Below, one piece after another: positions 1 to 12,200 of a stretch of DNA of 64,000 bases. How positions within the stretch are numbered: position 1 is the first letter of the stretch; each line of letters opens with the position of its first letter. Source of the stretch: Ophthalmolycus amberensis (taxonomy: Eukaryota; Chordata; Actinopteri; Perciformes; Zoarcidae); the NCBI GenBank assembly GCA_024529925.1, contig JAFEUB010000966.1:728001-792000 (forward strand), read 5' to 3'. The notes under the pieces are model-generated. The model did not search any database, had not been told where the DNA came from, and saw only the letters and a list, made by a program, of their open reading frames with translations. The position numbers and the translations under genes are program-made.

Positions 1-224
1 AACACAGCTGTCCAATGGGCCGACCTGCAACAACACAAGCAACGGGCCCTCGACGATGTCAAACAACTGCTCCTCGCCCGTCGAGTCAGGGAGCATAGAG
101 GACAGTAAAACTAACTTGATCGTCAACTATCTGCCTCAGAACATGACCCAGGAGGAGTTGAAGAGTTTGTTTGGGAGCATCGGAGAAATTGAGTCCTGTA
201 AACTAGTTCGAGACAAAATAACAG
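1..224 (+). CDS. elavl2: elavl2 first coding exon in window (N-terminus and start of RRM1)
   Basis: Reading from base 2 gives [16 protein letters not shown], which matches the ELAVL2 N-terminus after Met-Glu. The start codon is therefore a few bases left of the window and base 1 is the last base of the Glu codon. The exon carries the divergent N-terminal tail and the first half of RRM1, including RNP2 (LIVNYL). It ends within the GKITG-like stretch (DKITG) at a gtaacg donor at 225. The split Gly codon is completed at 6422. Confidence 0.95.
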
Positions 225-3200
225 GTAACGCAACCATTTTCATTGCTATGGCTGTTTATTCGCTTTGACTCGACAACTAATATGTGCTCTGAGCCTTTTT
301 CTCATATAAAATACATTTAATGTAAGTTTAAAGTATAACAACATTAAACCCAATCAGTGAGGCGGGATTGTTAAGTCATGAACTTCTTTTTATGCATGCA
401 CAGTATGATCATGCATCTAGCATTATATTATGAAGAATACCAAGCACTGTCTTTATTGACTGATGTATTTGTATTGCTATATTTGAGAAACGCACCAATG
501 CTTCTCTCGGAGGCTATTTCTTGGTTCTCAAGACACTCGGATTACATGCATTTTTAAATTCCTTATTTTTGGGCAGCTAGACGACTTGCAAATTATTTCT
601 TTATTTATTTTTTTTAATGAGAGGAATGCAGCTGGCAGAGACACAGATTGCGAGTGTGACATGAGCATGTAGATCATGAAGCTGAAGCTGCTTGGATTCT
701 TTTGCTCGCTGTTTTGATCAAGGTTACCTCGACCGTCTTCCATCTGCTTCTTATAGCGTACTCAAATGGTCCGGCACATGAGCCTATTTGCCTTTTTAAA
801 GGATTTATACACACGTCTGTTTCGTTTGCACTTGGTCGTGAAACGGCATTGGCTGAATGAACAGATCGTTCCCTTGAAATGAGTCTGGAGGGCCGGGGGC
901 CCCTATTGACAAGCGCTGTTGAACTGAGATGCTAGAACTTGAGTAATTGTGGATTATCTTTATTCTGAGACTCCAAGGTGTTCGCCGTCATTAAATGAAC
1001 ATGGAAGATGTGCGCCCAGCCGCATCTGGTGTTGAAATGATTAATGTTTCACAATGCCCCTCGTCGTCGCCGATCCCTGATTATGCTGTGTTGAAATCGT
1101 CAGGAGGAAACCTGTAATGTTGGCAGCGCGTACAAATAACGTACAAATGTTCCATTAAGTTACAGTACGATGCGTTCATTCTCGATTCAGTAAAATATAG
1201 CACGTATCGGGTATCATGATGCGCTCTAATGTCATCTTGTAAAATGTAGTTTTTGCCGATAACCTTGAATAAATACAGTTTTTTTTGGGTGAGAGGTTTT
1301 CACAGCAATATAATAAATGATATTAGACGGGGAATTATTACCTGATTAACTTCCGAACACAAGTTCTAAGCAGATTATAATTAAATCTACCAAAGCCAAG
1401 ATGTCTCAAATGAATAAAATTACAATCTCTTATTTTCTAATCTTTTGATTTGTGTGTTTTTCTGCAAATAACCGCTATAGATGACGATCACAAAGTAAAA
1501 GGATATTTAGAATCTTTGACGGTTCATGCTGCCTTGAACAGTTCAAAGGATTTTTGACGGTGGTGAAAAAAAAATAGTTTGGAACCTTGAAAACAAACTG
1601 CTAAAACAACAAAAACAATGCATCGGCCAGTATGGCTCATTGACGATCAGCGGTCCGTGTTGGCAGCAAAATAACTGATCCAAAAGCTCATGGGATCCCT
1701 GACTGAAAGCCGTGATGAAATCCAAACCGTGAGCTTTGTGGTCCTTCGCATCCCTACTCATGTTTCCTACAGCTGCTAAAAATATCAAGTATGTTTAGTA
1801 ACTGTCTCCGTTTGCTTCTATAACCACACTACACCGTCGTTCAGGCTTTCATTAGGCAATGATTTTATGGAAGCAGATAACTAACTACCTTTAAAAACTA
1901 AGCGGTAACTGTAACTGTTGTGTATATATATTAGGGGTGTCACGGATCACAAACCTCACGGTTCGGTTCGGATCACGGTTCAGGAGTTACGGTTCGGATC
2001 AACAAAGAAAAGGGGAGGAGACAAATATTTGCTTTCCATTTATTAATTAAAGAACTTCAAGAACACTTAAAGCAAAGAACTTTGGGCTATAGTCTTACAT
2101 GAAAACAAAAATATTGAAGATGTCCAATTTGAAACAAAATGAAATAAATAAATAAAAATAATACATTCAAGAATTATGTTAAGTTTAAGTGCAACATGAG
2201 GTATGTTGATATCCTCGTCCTTTCATCAATATTGAAAGAAAGAAACAGCCAGTGAGCTAGCTTCCACTGTTTACACTGAACCGAACTGCTCAGCAACAAC
2301 TTGGGTCTATGTTTACTTCCTGTCAGGTTATGTCATTCAAATACACAATAATGTTTACCATTACTGTGACATTATTGTCAAAAAGATGAGAATATCTCCA
2401 TTGTCTGGGGAGAGGGTCGACCTTTCTGTGGTGACTGGAATATTATTGGGCCTGTCCAGCTTCACTCTGATACTTCTGTCAGCACCTGAACCAGGTGTGT
2501 GTCTGTGTGACTCTCACAGAGGGGGCGTGTCTACAGCACCGGAGAATCACTCCGCCGTGGTGAAAGCAGTCTCTACAGTCTTTTCCTTCTCATAGAGGCG
2601 TGGAACAGCTTCACACTGAAGTGGGTGCGTGAGTGGACTTCGTAGCGTGGCTCAAGCATTTTAACCAGATTTAGAAATCCTTTGTTTTCTACACCGGAGT
2701 GTCCCCCGTCGCTGACAGACGGGATGGTGGCTCTTCATATGTGTGGACATGCCGATGTTTTGCCGTTGTCGTGTGTCTTTCTCTTTAAATAACGCCTACA
2801 TACAGTAACGGTTTGTCTACCACCCTCATCCGTCATTATACGTTACAGGGAAGACAAAATGTTCCCAAACTTGCAACTTAAATGACGCCGCGGCTTCTGA
2901 CGTTCCTCCGCTCGCCATGACTTCACCGTTAAATGCTTCTAAGCTGCTCCGTTCACGTGAACACACTACTGCTTTATATCTGTTCACTGACACTCTGCAT
3001 TGATATTCGGGGACTTGTTACTTGAAAAGGAACAGCAGCAGTAGAACTTTACACACTATGATTACACTGTAAAAAAAATGTAAAAAAAATACTCTATTGA
3101 TCCGCGGTTCACGAGTGATCCGAACCGTGAGGGGTGATCCGAACCGTGAGGGGTGATCCGAACGGATCACGGATCGATCCGTGATCCATGACACCACTAA

Positions 3201-6200
3201 TATATATATTATCAAAGCTTTCATGTTTTATTTCTTTGGAAACAAATGGTAGCGAGAGGTAGACCATACACCAAGATTGGTGTATTTGTGGAGATGGAAG
3301 GCATAGGGGTGCTATCATTATGCATTTACTGAATTTAGTCTTCTGGAATGATGGAAATTGTCAAGTGTGTTGTCTTGCATGAAATACATGCCCTTATGTG
3401 GTCATGCATACAAGAAATGCATTTGATTGTTGATGTGTGAAATGGTCTGAGCTGAATTGACGAGTGATCCTCGTTTTACAGCGGGTGTGGAGCACGGTCT
3501 GCTCGGGTGATTAAACATAAAACATGCTTGATAGGTTGCATATTTAGTGGAGCACGTGTGAACATAACACTCAAAGTCATTTAAGTGCAAGGAAATAAAT
3601 GAAACAAGTTGTTTGAAATCAGCCTGCTTTTCAGTGAGAAGGACTTGAGGCAGACAGACACAAGTGATTTTAACAATTTTAAGTTAAAGCTGTCATTAAA
3701 AGCAGAAAAAAAGAAGATTCTAGTCGATAGAAAATCTTGCTCTTCTGCACCAATCTAATCCAAACGATTTTAATTCAGAGGTTTTTGCTACCAGGGCCAT
3801 AAGAATTAGTTAATTTGTTCAAGTCAACAGTTCTGTTTAAAAGTAACCTTTTAAACACGGCAGTAATCATAGCGTGAAATCAATATTTATCTTGGATAGT
3901 GTGGTAATTGTATGTCAGTTGTTTTTATGCTTGTCCTCTGCCTTATACTTATTATACTATTGTATAAAGCTGTTTGTCTTCTGTTGCGTCGTAGTCGTGT
4001 TCATCTTGTATGTGAGGGTTGGATAGTTGCGCACATGTGTGGAAACGTGTGTCTCATGGTATTTTTTAGTATTCAACCAGTAAAGTAGCGTAATAAATTA
4101 CCCGCGCTTCACGTTGTTTTCAGAATGTGAGCTTCTGGTAGATTGGATGAGCAATGACAGTTTGCACCGGCATCTTCAGAGAAACCAAAGTGTGTAGATG
4201 GGGTTTGTTTACGGCACAAATCCAAAGGCTCTTAGCATCAGCTTAGCATCAGCAGTGATCTTATTAGAGTAATTAGCCATATAAAAACAAATTGCCTTTT
4301 TTTTATCAAAGAAATACAAATGTAGCTCTGGCAGTAGATACTTTCTAAACGGGACACTTAAGGAAGGCACATTTATTTAGATGTAGATGTACACCACTGA
4401 CATTAACACATTCAAACTTGTTTCTCTAGAACATAATGTGACTGCTGTTGCTCTGACAGAGTCGCTTAAGTTTCAGTGTGCTTATTATTGCTTCATGTGT
4501 TATGTCACATTTGTAGAAACTGCTTTTTTAATCCCAGGGCGGAGTCAGATAAGGGGATTGATCCCTGCTGTTGAGCAGATGTTTTTGTCAATGCATTCAT
4601 TTGATCGTGCAGTTGGATTGACCAGCTTTTTCCCAGCCGCACTAAGTACCCAGCAGGCTATTGCATATTAAGCAGCTAAGCTAGTATTATTTGAAGTTAT
4701 TTTTAACTGAGAAAAGCTTGAATTGGGTTGAGTAAAAACTGACTTCAAAATCAGTTGGAGGGGGAAAAAAAATTGTTATTCAAAGCCTCCAAGTCATTTC
4801 TTAGGAATGTCGCCTTGATTTCAATTTCAGCTCTACATGAAGCCCGATCCCCTCCGGACTGTGGTGCTTTTGTCTCTCCCTTGGCCCTGTGGCAGTGGAT
4901 TTAAGCCAGCCTACATCTGTGTACTGGTGCTACATCAGATGTTAAGTAATCACCAGAGAGATGCGTGCTTCTTCTTTGCTTTAAATGTTCTTGCCTTGGC
5001 TGCTGCTGCTGCTGCAGCAGCTTAGTCTTTGTGTCATTTTCCTCCCACTATGGGCAGCACTAGTCTTTTACTGGAAGCTGGGTGCAGTTATCTGTTTGAA
5101 AGTGCATCGCAGCATGTCTCCTCCACTCCTTAATGACGGCTGAAAGTGAGCAAGCTGTTTGTTATAGAAACATGGCTGAGCCCCCCCCCCCCCCCCCCCC
5201 CCAGTAGCGGCTATTTAGACGTTCCATAGGAAGACATCACTATAAGGGCATCGCGTGCCCACATGCACCATGTGAGGGAGGCGGTTTGCCTGCCAGGCTT
5301 CAGTAAAAGTGTCATTTCACCAGCTCATTTCAAAGGCTCGCCATGTTTCTCCCGGCTACAACAGTCCCTGGGATTCAAGGTGAAATTAAGTTTATGAACT
5401 TCACTTGATCACAGCTGAAGAACGCATGAGAGCAGTGACTCATGGTGGTAAGACACGATAAAGCCAGCATGGATGCATATACAGGGTGTTCAGATGTACA
5501 GTGAAGCTAAATAAATAGCAATGCTGCAAGCAATATTTGACAGTTGGATGTCTATTTCCTTTAATACACAAATGTCTTCTTGTTTTAACCTACTTTGAGT
5601 TTTGAATTCTCAAATGCATGTATTGTCACTAGTGTTACATCCAGTGTTTTGTATTTCATAGTCTTCAACATGTAGGAGCTGATGTGGCCAATATGAAAAC
5701 CTAAGAACATGTTTTAATTTAAAGTCTTTGTAATGAAGAAATAAGGACCTCTCTTGTGAATTAACCATCACCACACGGATACACCATCACTCATCTCTCG
5801 AAAACGCGTCTTGGGCATTAGTGCGATACTGACGTATGTGGAAAATATCAACCAGATTTAATCATCAAGTTGCTTACGTACTGTATTAATAAGCTGAAGC
5901 GGCTCGAGCTGGTGAACTTGACCGGCGGTGGAATTGCAGAGAGACCCAGCAGTGTGGGCGGAGGAAATTGAATTGCCTCTGTGCACATAAAGAGTGGGTG
6001 TCAATCTATTGTACATTTTAGAGATAAACTGTGGAGGGAGGGGAAACGCATTGAGCCTCGGCTACTGCGCCGTGTCAGAGATGAGTTGGTGTAAAAGCAG
6101 AGCAATTGCCTGTCGTTTTTAATCCGAGAGTTAGTTTGTGAAGTTACTGTGGGTTGTGAGCCAAATAGATGTTGGCGATAGGCCTGTGACCTCCTGTGTT

Positions 6201-9200
6201 CTTCATGCTCTGCCAAATGAGAAAAAAATAACCGACTTCTCTTTTTATACCCTGGTGTTGCTGATTGTGATTTATTTCTTGAGAACACTGCATTCATGAT
6301 TCCTAAAAGGCAGTTTTGTCCATGTTTAGTTGTCATATACTGTGGTGTTTGTGTTTTGTCGTCACTTTTCAGTTTCTATTAGGCGTGAGGCTTTATGTGT
6401 TTTCTGCTCTTGTGGTTGCAGGGCAGAGCCTCGGCTATGGATTTGTGAATTACGTGGACCCGAAGGATGCAGAAAAAGCCATCAATACCTTAAATGGCTT
6501 GAGACTCCAGACCAAAACTATCAAGGTAAGATGTCATGCGTGGTTTGTTTTCTTAATCTCTAACAGGCATCACTGTGTTCACCCTTATCTCCAATAAGCG
6601 ACCTAATCAGACGGTCATACACAGCTCACCGAAATCAGTTCCCATTCACGACTAGCTGCAAAAATCCAAGATATGCCGTTCATGTGTCGCTCTCTGGGAT
6701 GGAGTCGGAAGCATGATGAGGCTGGAGAAATGTGTGGTGGAAAGGGAGAGAGCCTATTGTTAATCTGGGCACATGCAGCTTTGCCTTGGCCTCAAGTAGA
6801 GCAGAACTGTTTCTATGGTTGCATGTGCTGTAGCACGGCCGTATGCCTTTACAGGGAGGTGGCTGCCATTAGCATTCATCAGGCAATGTAGCACCCAATG
6901 TGCTGGTGGAGAAACTAATTGGCTTCATACAGTGCTGCAGGATTTGTGGATGGTGTGGCCGGATATCTTTCCACTGGTCTTACCAGGAGCTTGCCAGATC
7001 CCTTCTCTCACGTCGGGCAGAGGGGTATTCATGAGAGTGTCTGTGGGCAAAACACATTTTGCCTTTGAAAATGTGTTGAATTGCACAAAATTCGTGAGCT
7101 GTATGTTTGATTATTTCTGTTTTTAACACCTAAATACTATATTGAAAGTTGAAGATGAGCCATACCGCTTCACTCTCATGAAGCAATCTGAACACGTCTT
7201 TCTCCTTCACCTCTCTTCTGCACTTCATACCTCTGAAAGTACAATATAAGAACATTTTTTTGAATGTATCGCACATCCCAAAATATCTAGCTGCTCTGTC
7301 GGAAGTGCAAATAAACCCCAGTGAGGTAGGGGAATGTACTTTGCAAATATTAGCATCAAATGAAGTGTGAAGGTGAGGCAGGGATGAGACAGAGCTCGGG
7401 AGTTGCCTGGCTGTGGACTGAGCTTTAGATTTCACGTTCACTTTGTCAGCCTGCCCTGCAGGGCAGGAACAGGGTGAGCTTTGCAAAGTGGATGACCAAT
7501 TGGAGTTCTTATCGATCCGAGAGTACGAAAAGGAAGGTTTCATTATAGTGAGTGATTCTTTTTTTAATGTACATTTCTTTTCTTTCCTGTAATCCATTGC
7601 AAAAGATTACAAGGACTTGTTATAGGACCATTTAACATGCCTGACACTGTAATTAAATGCAGCTGTAGTGCTTTTTAGGTTATTGACAGTCGAGTGTCAA
7701 GAACATAGAGCCACCGGACAAAGGAGAAGGCGAGGTTCATGTCAGCAGATTCATGACCTCTGTGATCTCTCTCTTAGTCCTCCTATAAACCACCCTTTAG
7801 CCATTCTCCACTTCAGCTATTACATTTAGGCTAACCGGGTCCCTCTGCGTCTCGTTGTATGACTGAAAAAGATAATGTATGACTACTCGGGGATGAATGA
7901 TGGCTCTCTTGTCCCTCCCCATTTTCTATTACTCGGCTGTGTTTATGGACAAATGTTGATTTATGGTGCATATTTATCGAGGTGCCGGGTGTTCTCCAAA
8001 TGTCTCCTGAATTTAGAAAAGGAAATGAGCAAGATTATTTTTAACAGGCTACGCTGCCCTGTTGTCCATAGAAATGTGCAAGTTAAAATCAATTTCTGTT
8101 TTAAATGAGAGCCGTCTCGAGAGGCCTGATGCTGCAGCCGTCTCTGGCACGTCTCCGACTGAGTTGATGGACAAACGTGCAAGTTTAACTTTATTCTTGA
8201 CAGACTGATTCGTCACTGTTCGTTTGGCTGATGAGTCAATATATAGGGGGACAAACGCAGAACCCTAATGATGATTCTAAAAACAATAATAATGGAGAAA
8301 ACCTGGTATAGATGTTTTAATGTAGAGTAAGTTTGTAAGCGCACAGGAACCAAATGTATCACCGTCATGCTCCTTAAAAATGTGACAATATTTAGTCTAC
8401 TCTGACAACAGCATGGTTCTCTTCAGGTGTGTTCAGACTGAACAAGAAGCACATTTTTGTTTTATTTGAGTGAATTAAATTGTTGTGCAGCGGATTTTCT
8501 GTCTGTTTATTAGCCACAAACAGCCGATGTCAGCAGAGATGTTTGCTGTAGTAGGCACCGTGTGTGTGGTGTGGTGTGCGTGTGTGTGGTGTGTGTGTGT
8601 GTGTGTGTGGTGCTACAACTTACACTGATCTCAATTCTTAGCAGGGACTCCATTTGTCTATTTTCTCCAGACTTTCTCCTTTGTCTATATATTCATGGGG
8701 CCTCACAGCGTTGGTTTCAAACTGAAACTTTACAAGATTTGAGCAGACAGGTTGTGCCACCTGGAGTACATTTATTTTAAACATTTCCATTTAACATAAT
8801 TGATTAATGGGTCCAGTCGCATTAATATTTGCATCATTAAGTCCAAACGCTTATAATAAAGCAATTGTTGGTCTATCTGAGAATACCAATGCATTCATCA
8901 ATGTACTGAAATATGATTTGAACATTTGAATAATTTTTGTTTTGTTTTGCATAAGGCATTAGGTGTGATTGCATTAGTAATGGAAATATTAAAATATGTG
9001 TCATAAACCGTGACATGTTGATTTCATAGCATGACTGTATTTAAAGACAACTCAGTCCCGCTAATTACCAGTTAGTGTTTAATTCCTTTCTGGTAGAAAT
9101 GGGTCACAGCGTCTGCTCCTCTGCTTCTGTTAGTTTAGAAAACCCAACATGAATAACCGCCTTGATCTCAGCGAATTTGCATGAGAAGTGTGCATGTTCA

Positions 9201-12200
9201 AAACTGTCTGTAATGTACTGGTGGTCATGTCTCCATCTGTAGGTTTCCTATGCGCGTCCAAGCTCCGCCTCCATCAGAGATGCAAATTTGTACGTCAGTG
9301 GCTTGCCAAAAACCATGACTCAGAAAGAACTGGAGCAGCTCTTCTCTCAGTATGGACGCATCATTACCTCACGCATTCTGGTGGACCAGGTGACTGGTGA
9401 GTAGGACATGACAGCCCCCCCCCCCTCCCTCCCCTTCGCTGCTTTTCTCTTCACCTGCTTCCAGCAGTGACTCCCCAGCAAAGACAAACAGCCAGGCCTG
9501 AGAAATACATCAGAGGTTGTGGTACATCACCAAAAATGCCATTTCTCACTAGAGTTGTCCATAAATATGCATTGACGGACAGAATAGGAAATGGGTGTTA
9601 AGTGGCAGGACTCCAGGCTTCATCATTTCTTTTCCCCTCCAGTCTCCCTTCCGCCTGCACTTAACGTCTCTTGCTTCTCTTCCTCCTTCTCTTCCCGTCC
9701 CCCAAGGTGTACATGCCATGCCCGTTTCATGACAAGAAACGAAATGCATTAAGAGAAGTAATGTTCTCTATATCTCAACTGTCATGTGGAAGCAGAACCC
9801 TTGTGAAACACTGATAAGCAGAACGTCTAACAGAGACGCGTCCCAGTGGATGTGTCCCCGTATGCTGCAGAAACGTATGATATTCCTTCAGACATAATGG
9901 GAATGGTTATCTTTCTGGAGAAATCTTTCAGTTTTACTTTAGTATTAATGGAACAACCCATGATCCAACTGTAAGAAACCCAGTCACCAAAATCCAGAGC
10001 AGTATTGCAACATGCTATTGCTCAAACACCAGCACACTGACACTCAATACAAAGGTACTCGTTCTTCCCCGAGCCGTTCTACTACAGCGGCTCTCAATCA
10101 CAGAACTCATACAAGAATACAACAAAAATGCACTCCATATCAAACACTGGAATGCATAAGCTCATACCATAAGAGAAATGTACTTAACAAGCAAATATCA
10201 AGATGACAAATGTGCATCAAGCAACATGTGGTACTGGAGTGATGGACCTCATTGTGACTGATGCTCAAGGCTGATTGGCAGGCAGCAGGAAGAAACAAGA
10301 CCAAGAGCGAAAGACATGCATGGCTGTTCCAAGAGGTAAATAAGTTAAAGGACTGATGCTTAAATCAACTTGTAAGATCTGTTGGCTATCATCTATTTAA
10401 AGGGTTTATGAGCCGGTGGGGTTTGATCAAAATAGCTAGCCAAGTAATCTAAAAAATACTCCAGCGAGATGAGAACGCTCACTTTCTATCACCACACAGA
10501 AATGTATCGTCAGCAGTTAGTGTAATGCTACCAATGCTCGGAGGTGATGTTCAGATAAACATGGTTTCTTACCTTGTGTTTTCTCCTCTTCTCTCTTTCT
10601 GCCGTCTTGGGCAGTCTGTGCATGTCACGGTCTTCAGACTTGGTCTTTCTACCTGCTGCCTGCCAACGTCCCACGATGGGAAAGCTGGTGTTCTGTCAAA
10701 ACAAGTCCGCTTCTTCACCTCCCCCATGTTTATTCTCCCGTGACACATTTCACTTGTGCTTTTGGTGCTCCGTTGTATAGAAATGTATTTACGTTTTTTT
10801 TTATGTACCTCACATTTTGCTGATTGCTAATTGTACGCCTGCCACAGCGAACCTCTCTGCTCTCGTGTTGATCAGATCTTTAGCTGTTGGAAGTATTCTC
10901 TTCGTCTGCACCGCCACGTCAACGCACTGCGTTCTGAGGTGCTTGGTTGTTTTCAGAAAGCTTGAGTCATTTATTGTGTGTAAATCTACTCCAATTACCT
11001 TGTTTTTTGACCCATGAACTGCTGTTTAAGCCGCGTCGGTGGAGTTCAAGCTGCATATCGTCACTGAACGTTTTCGTGGCCTGTCGAGAGAAACTCGCCC
11101 ACTGATCTCGTGTTAATTCTCTCTCCTCAGGCGTTTCCAGAGGGGTCGGCTTCATTCGTTTCGACCGGCGAGTTGAGGCCGAGGAGGCCATCAAGGGTCT
11201 TAACTGTCAGAAGCCGCCTGGTGCCACCGAACCAATCACGGTCAAGTTTGCGAACAACCCGAGCCAAAAGACCAGCCAGGCACTTCTGTCCCAGCTGTAT
11301 CAGTCGCCCAATCGAAGGTACCCAGGACCCCTCGCACAGCAGGCCCAACGCTTCAGGTAACAGGAGCGCACCAAAAACTGTGCATCTGATTCGTGCCGAG
11401 TTAATACTGCCAGTGATTTATGAGTCTGACCCTCTGAGGCTATTTGAAATTAGCATTTAAATTGTCTAACACAGTACTTTGAAAATATTCTGTGTGGAGC
11501 TCATCAAGGCTCTGGACAGAATAATTTCGACCCATATTCACATTTTTAACTTTGCTGTGTTTCCCCTGACGTAGACGTCGGCCTATGATACAATTGGGTT
11601 CGAGCAGATTTTGATGAATGAAAAGAGTTTTTAAAACAATCAATAGATGGTGTGAAAGTGTTGCATAGTTAGTGGCCATTGACTGATTGACCTCAGTGGT
11701 ACTGTATGCAAACAATCACATTGATGGAACATTTTTTTTAAGTCATATGCTTAAAAAGATGGTTGTGTTGTGTAGGTTGAATATTGATCAACAGGTTAAG
11801 GAGGAGATGATGGTCTCGAAAATCACTTGAATGGAACTGACTTCATTTTGATATCAGAAATATTACTCCTCTGTCATTCTGGCAAAATGCATCATTAACG
11901 TGGTGAAAAGCTTCCTTCTGCATCGACATTAATGTGTGCGGCTTTGTTTGTTTGCTCTGAAGGTTGGACAATCTGCTGAACATGGCCTATGGAGTCAAAA
12001 GGTAATTCTATTCTTATTCACAGAATGTACAGTTGTGTAAGTTAAGTATGAGCAAGTTGAGTCATTTGCGCTTGAAGTGTAACTTTGATTGATAATTATT
12101 TGATGTCCCTCTCTTCAATAAGGTGAGTGCCTGCATCAGGGGTGCTTTAATCTTGACATGATGTCACATGTCAAGATTAAAGTCTACGCTGCTTGTCTAC

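Larger units (their letters stand above)
225..6421 (+). other. elavl2 intron 1
   Basis: This 6.2-kb intron runs from gtaacg to a ...ttgca|g acceptor at 6420-6421. It holds a hAT-like non-autonomous element (1931-3200), a CTG-repeat patch near 5000 and a C22 run (5181-5202). No coding exon or RNA gene was recognised. The short frames inside it have no family resemblance. Confidence 0.85.

Noticed and set aside
56..268. 70-residue frame beginning at the ATG at 56 as a complete small protein
   Set aside because: The frame is open to the window edge and encodes the ELAVL2 N-terminus. The ATG is internal Met21 and the residues after 224 are intron.
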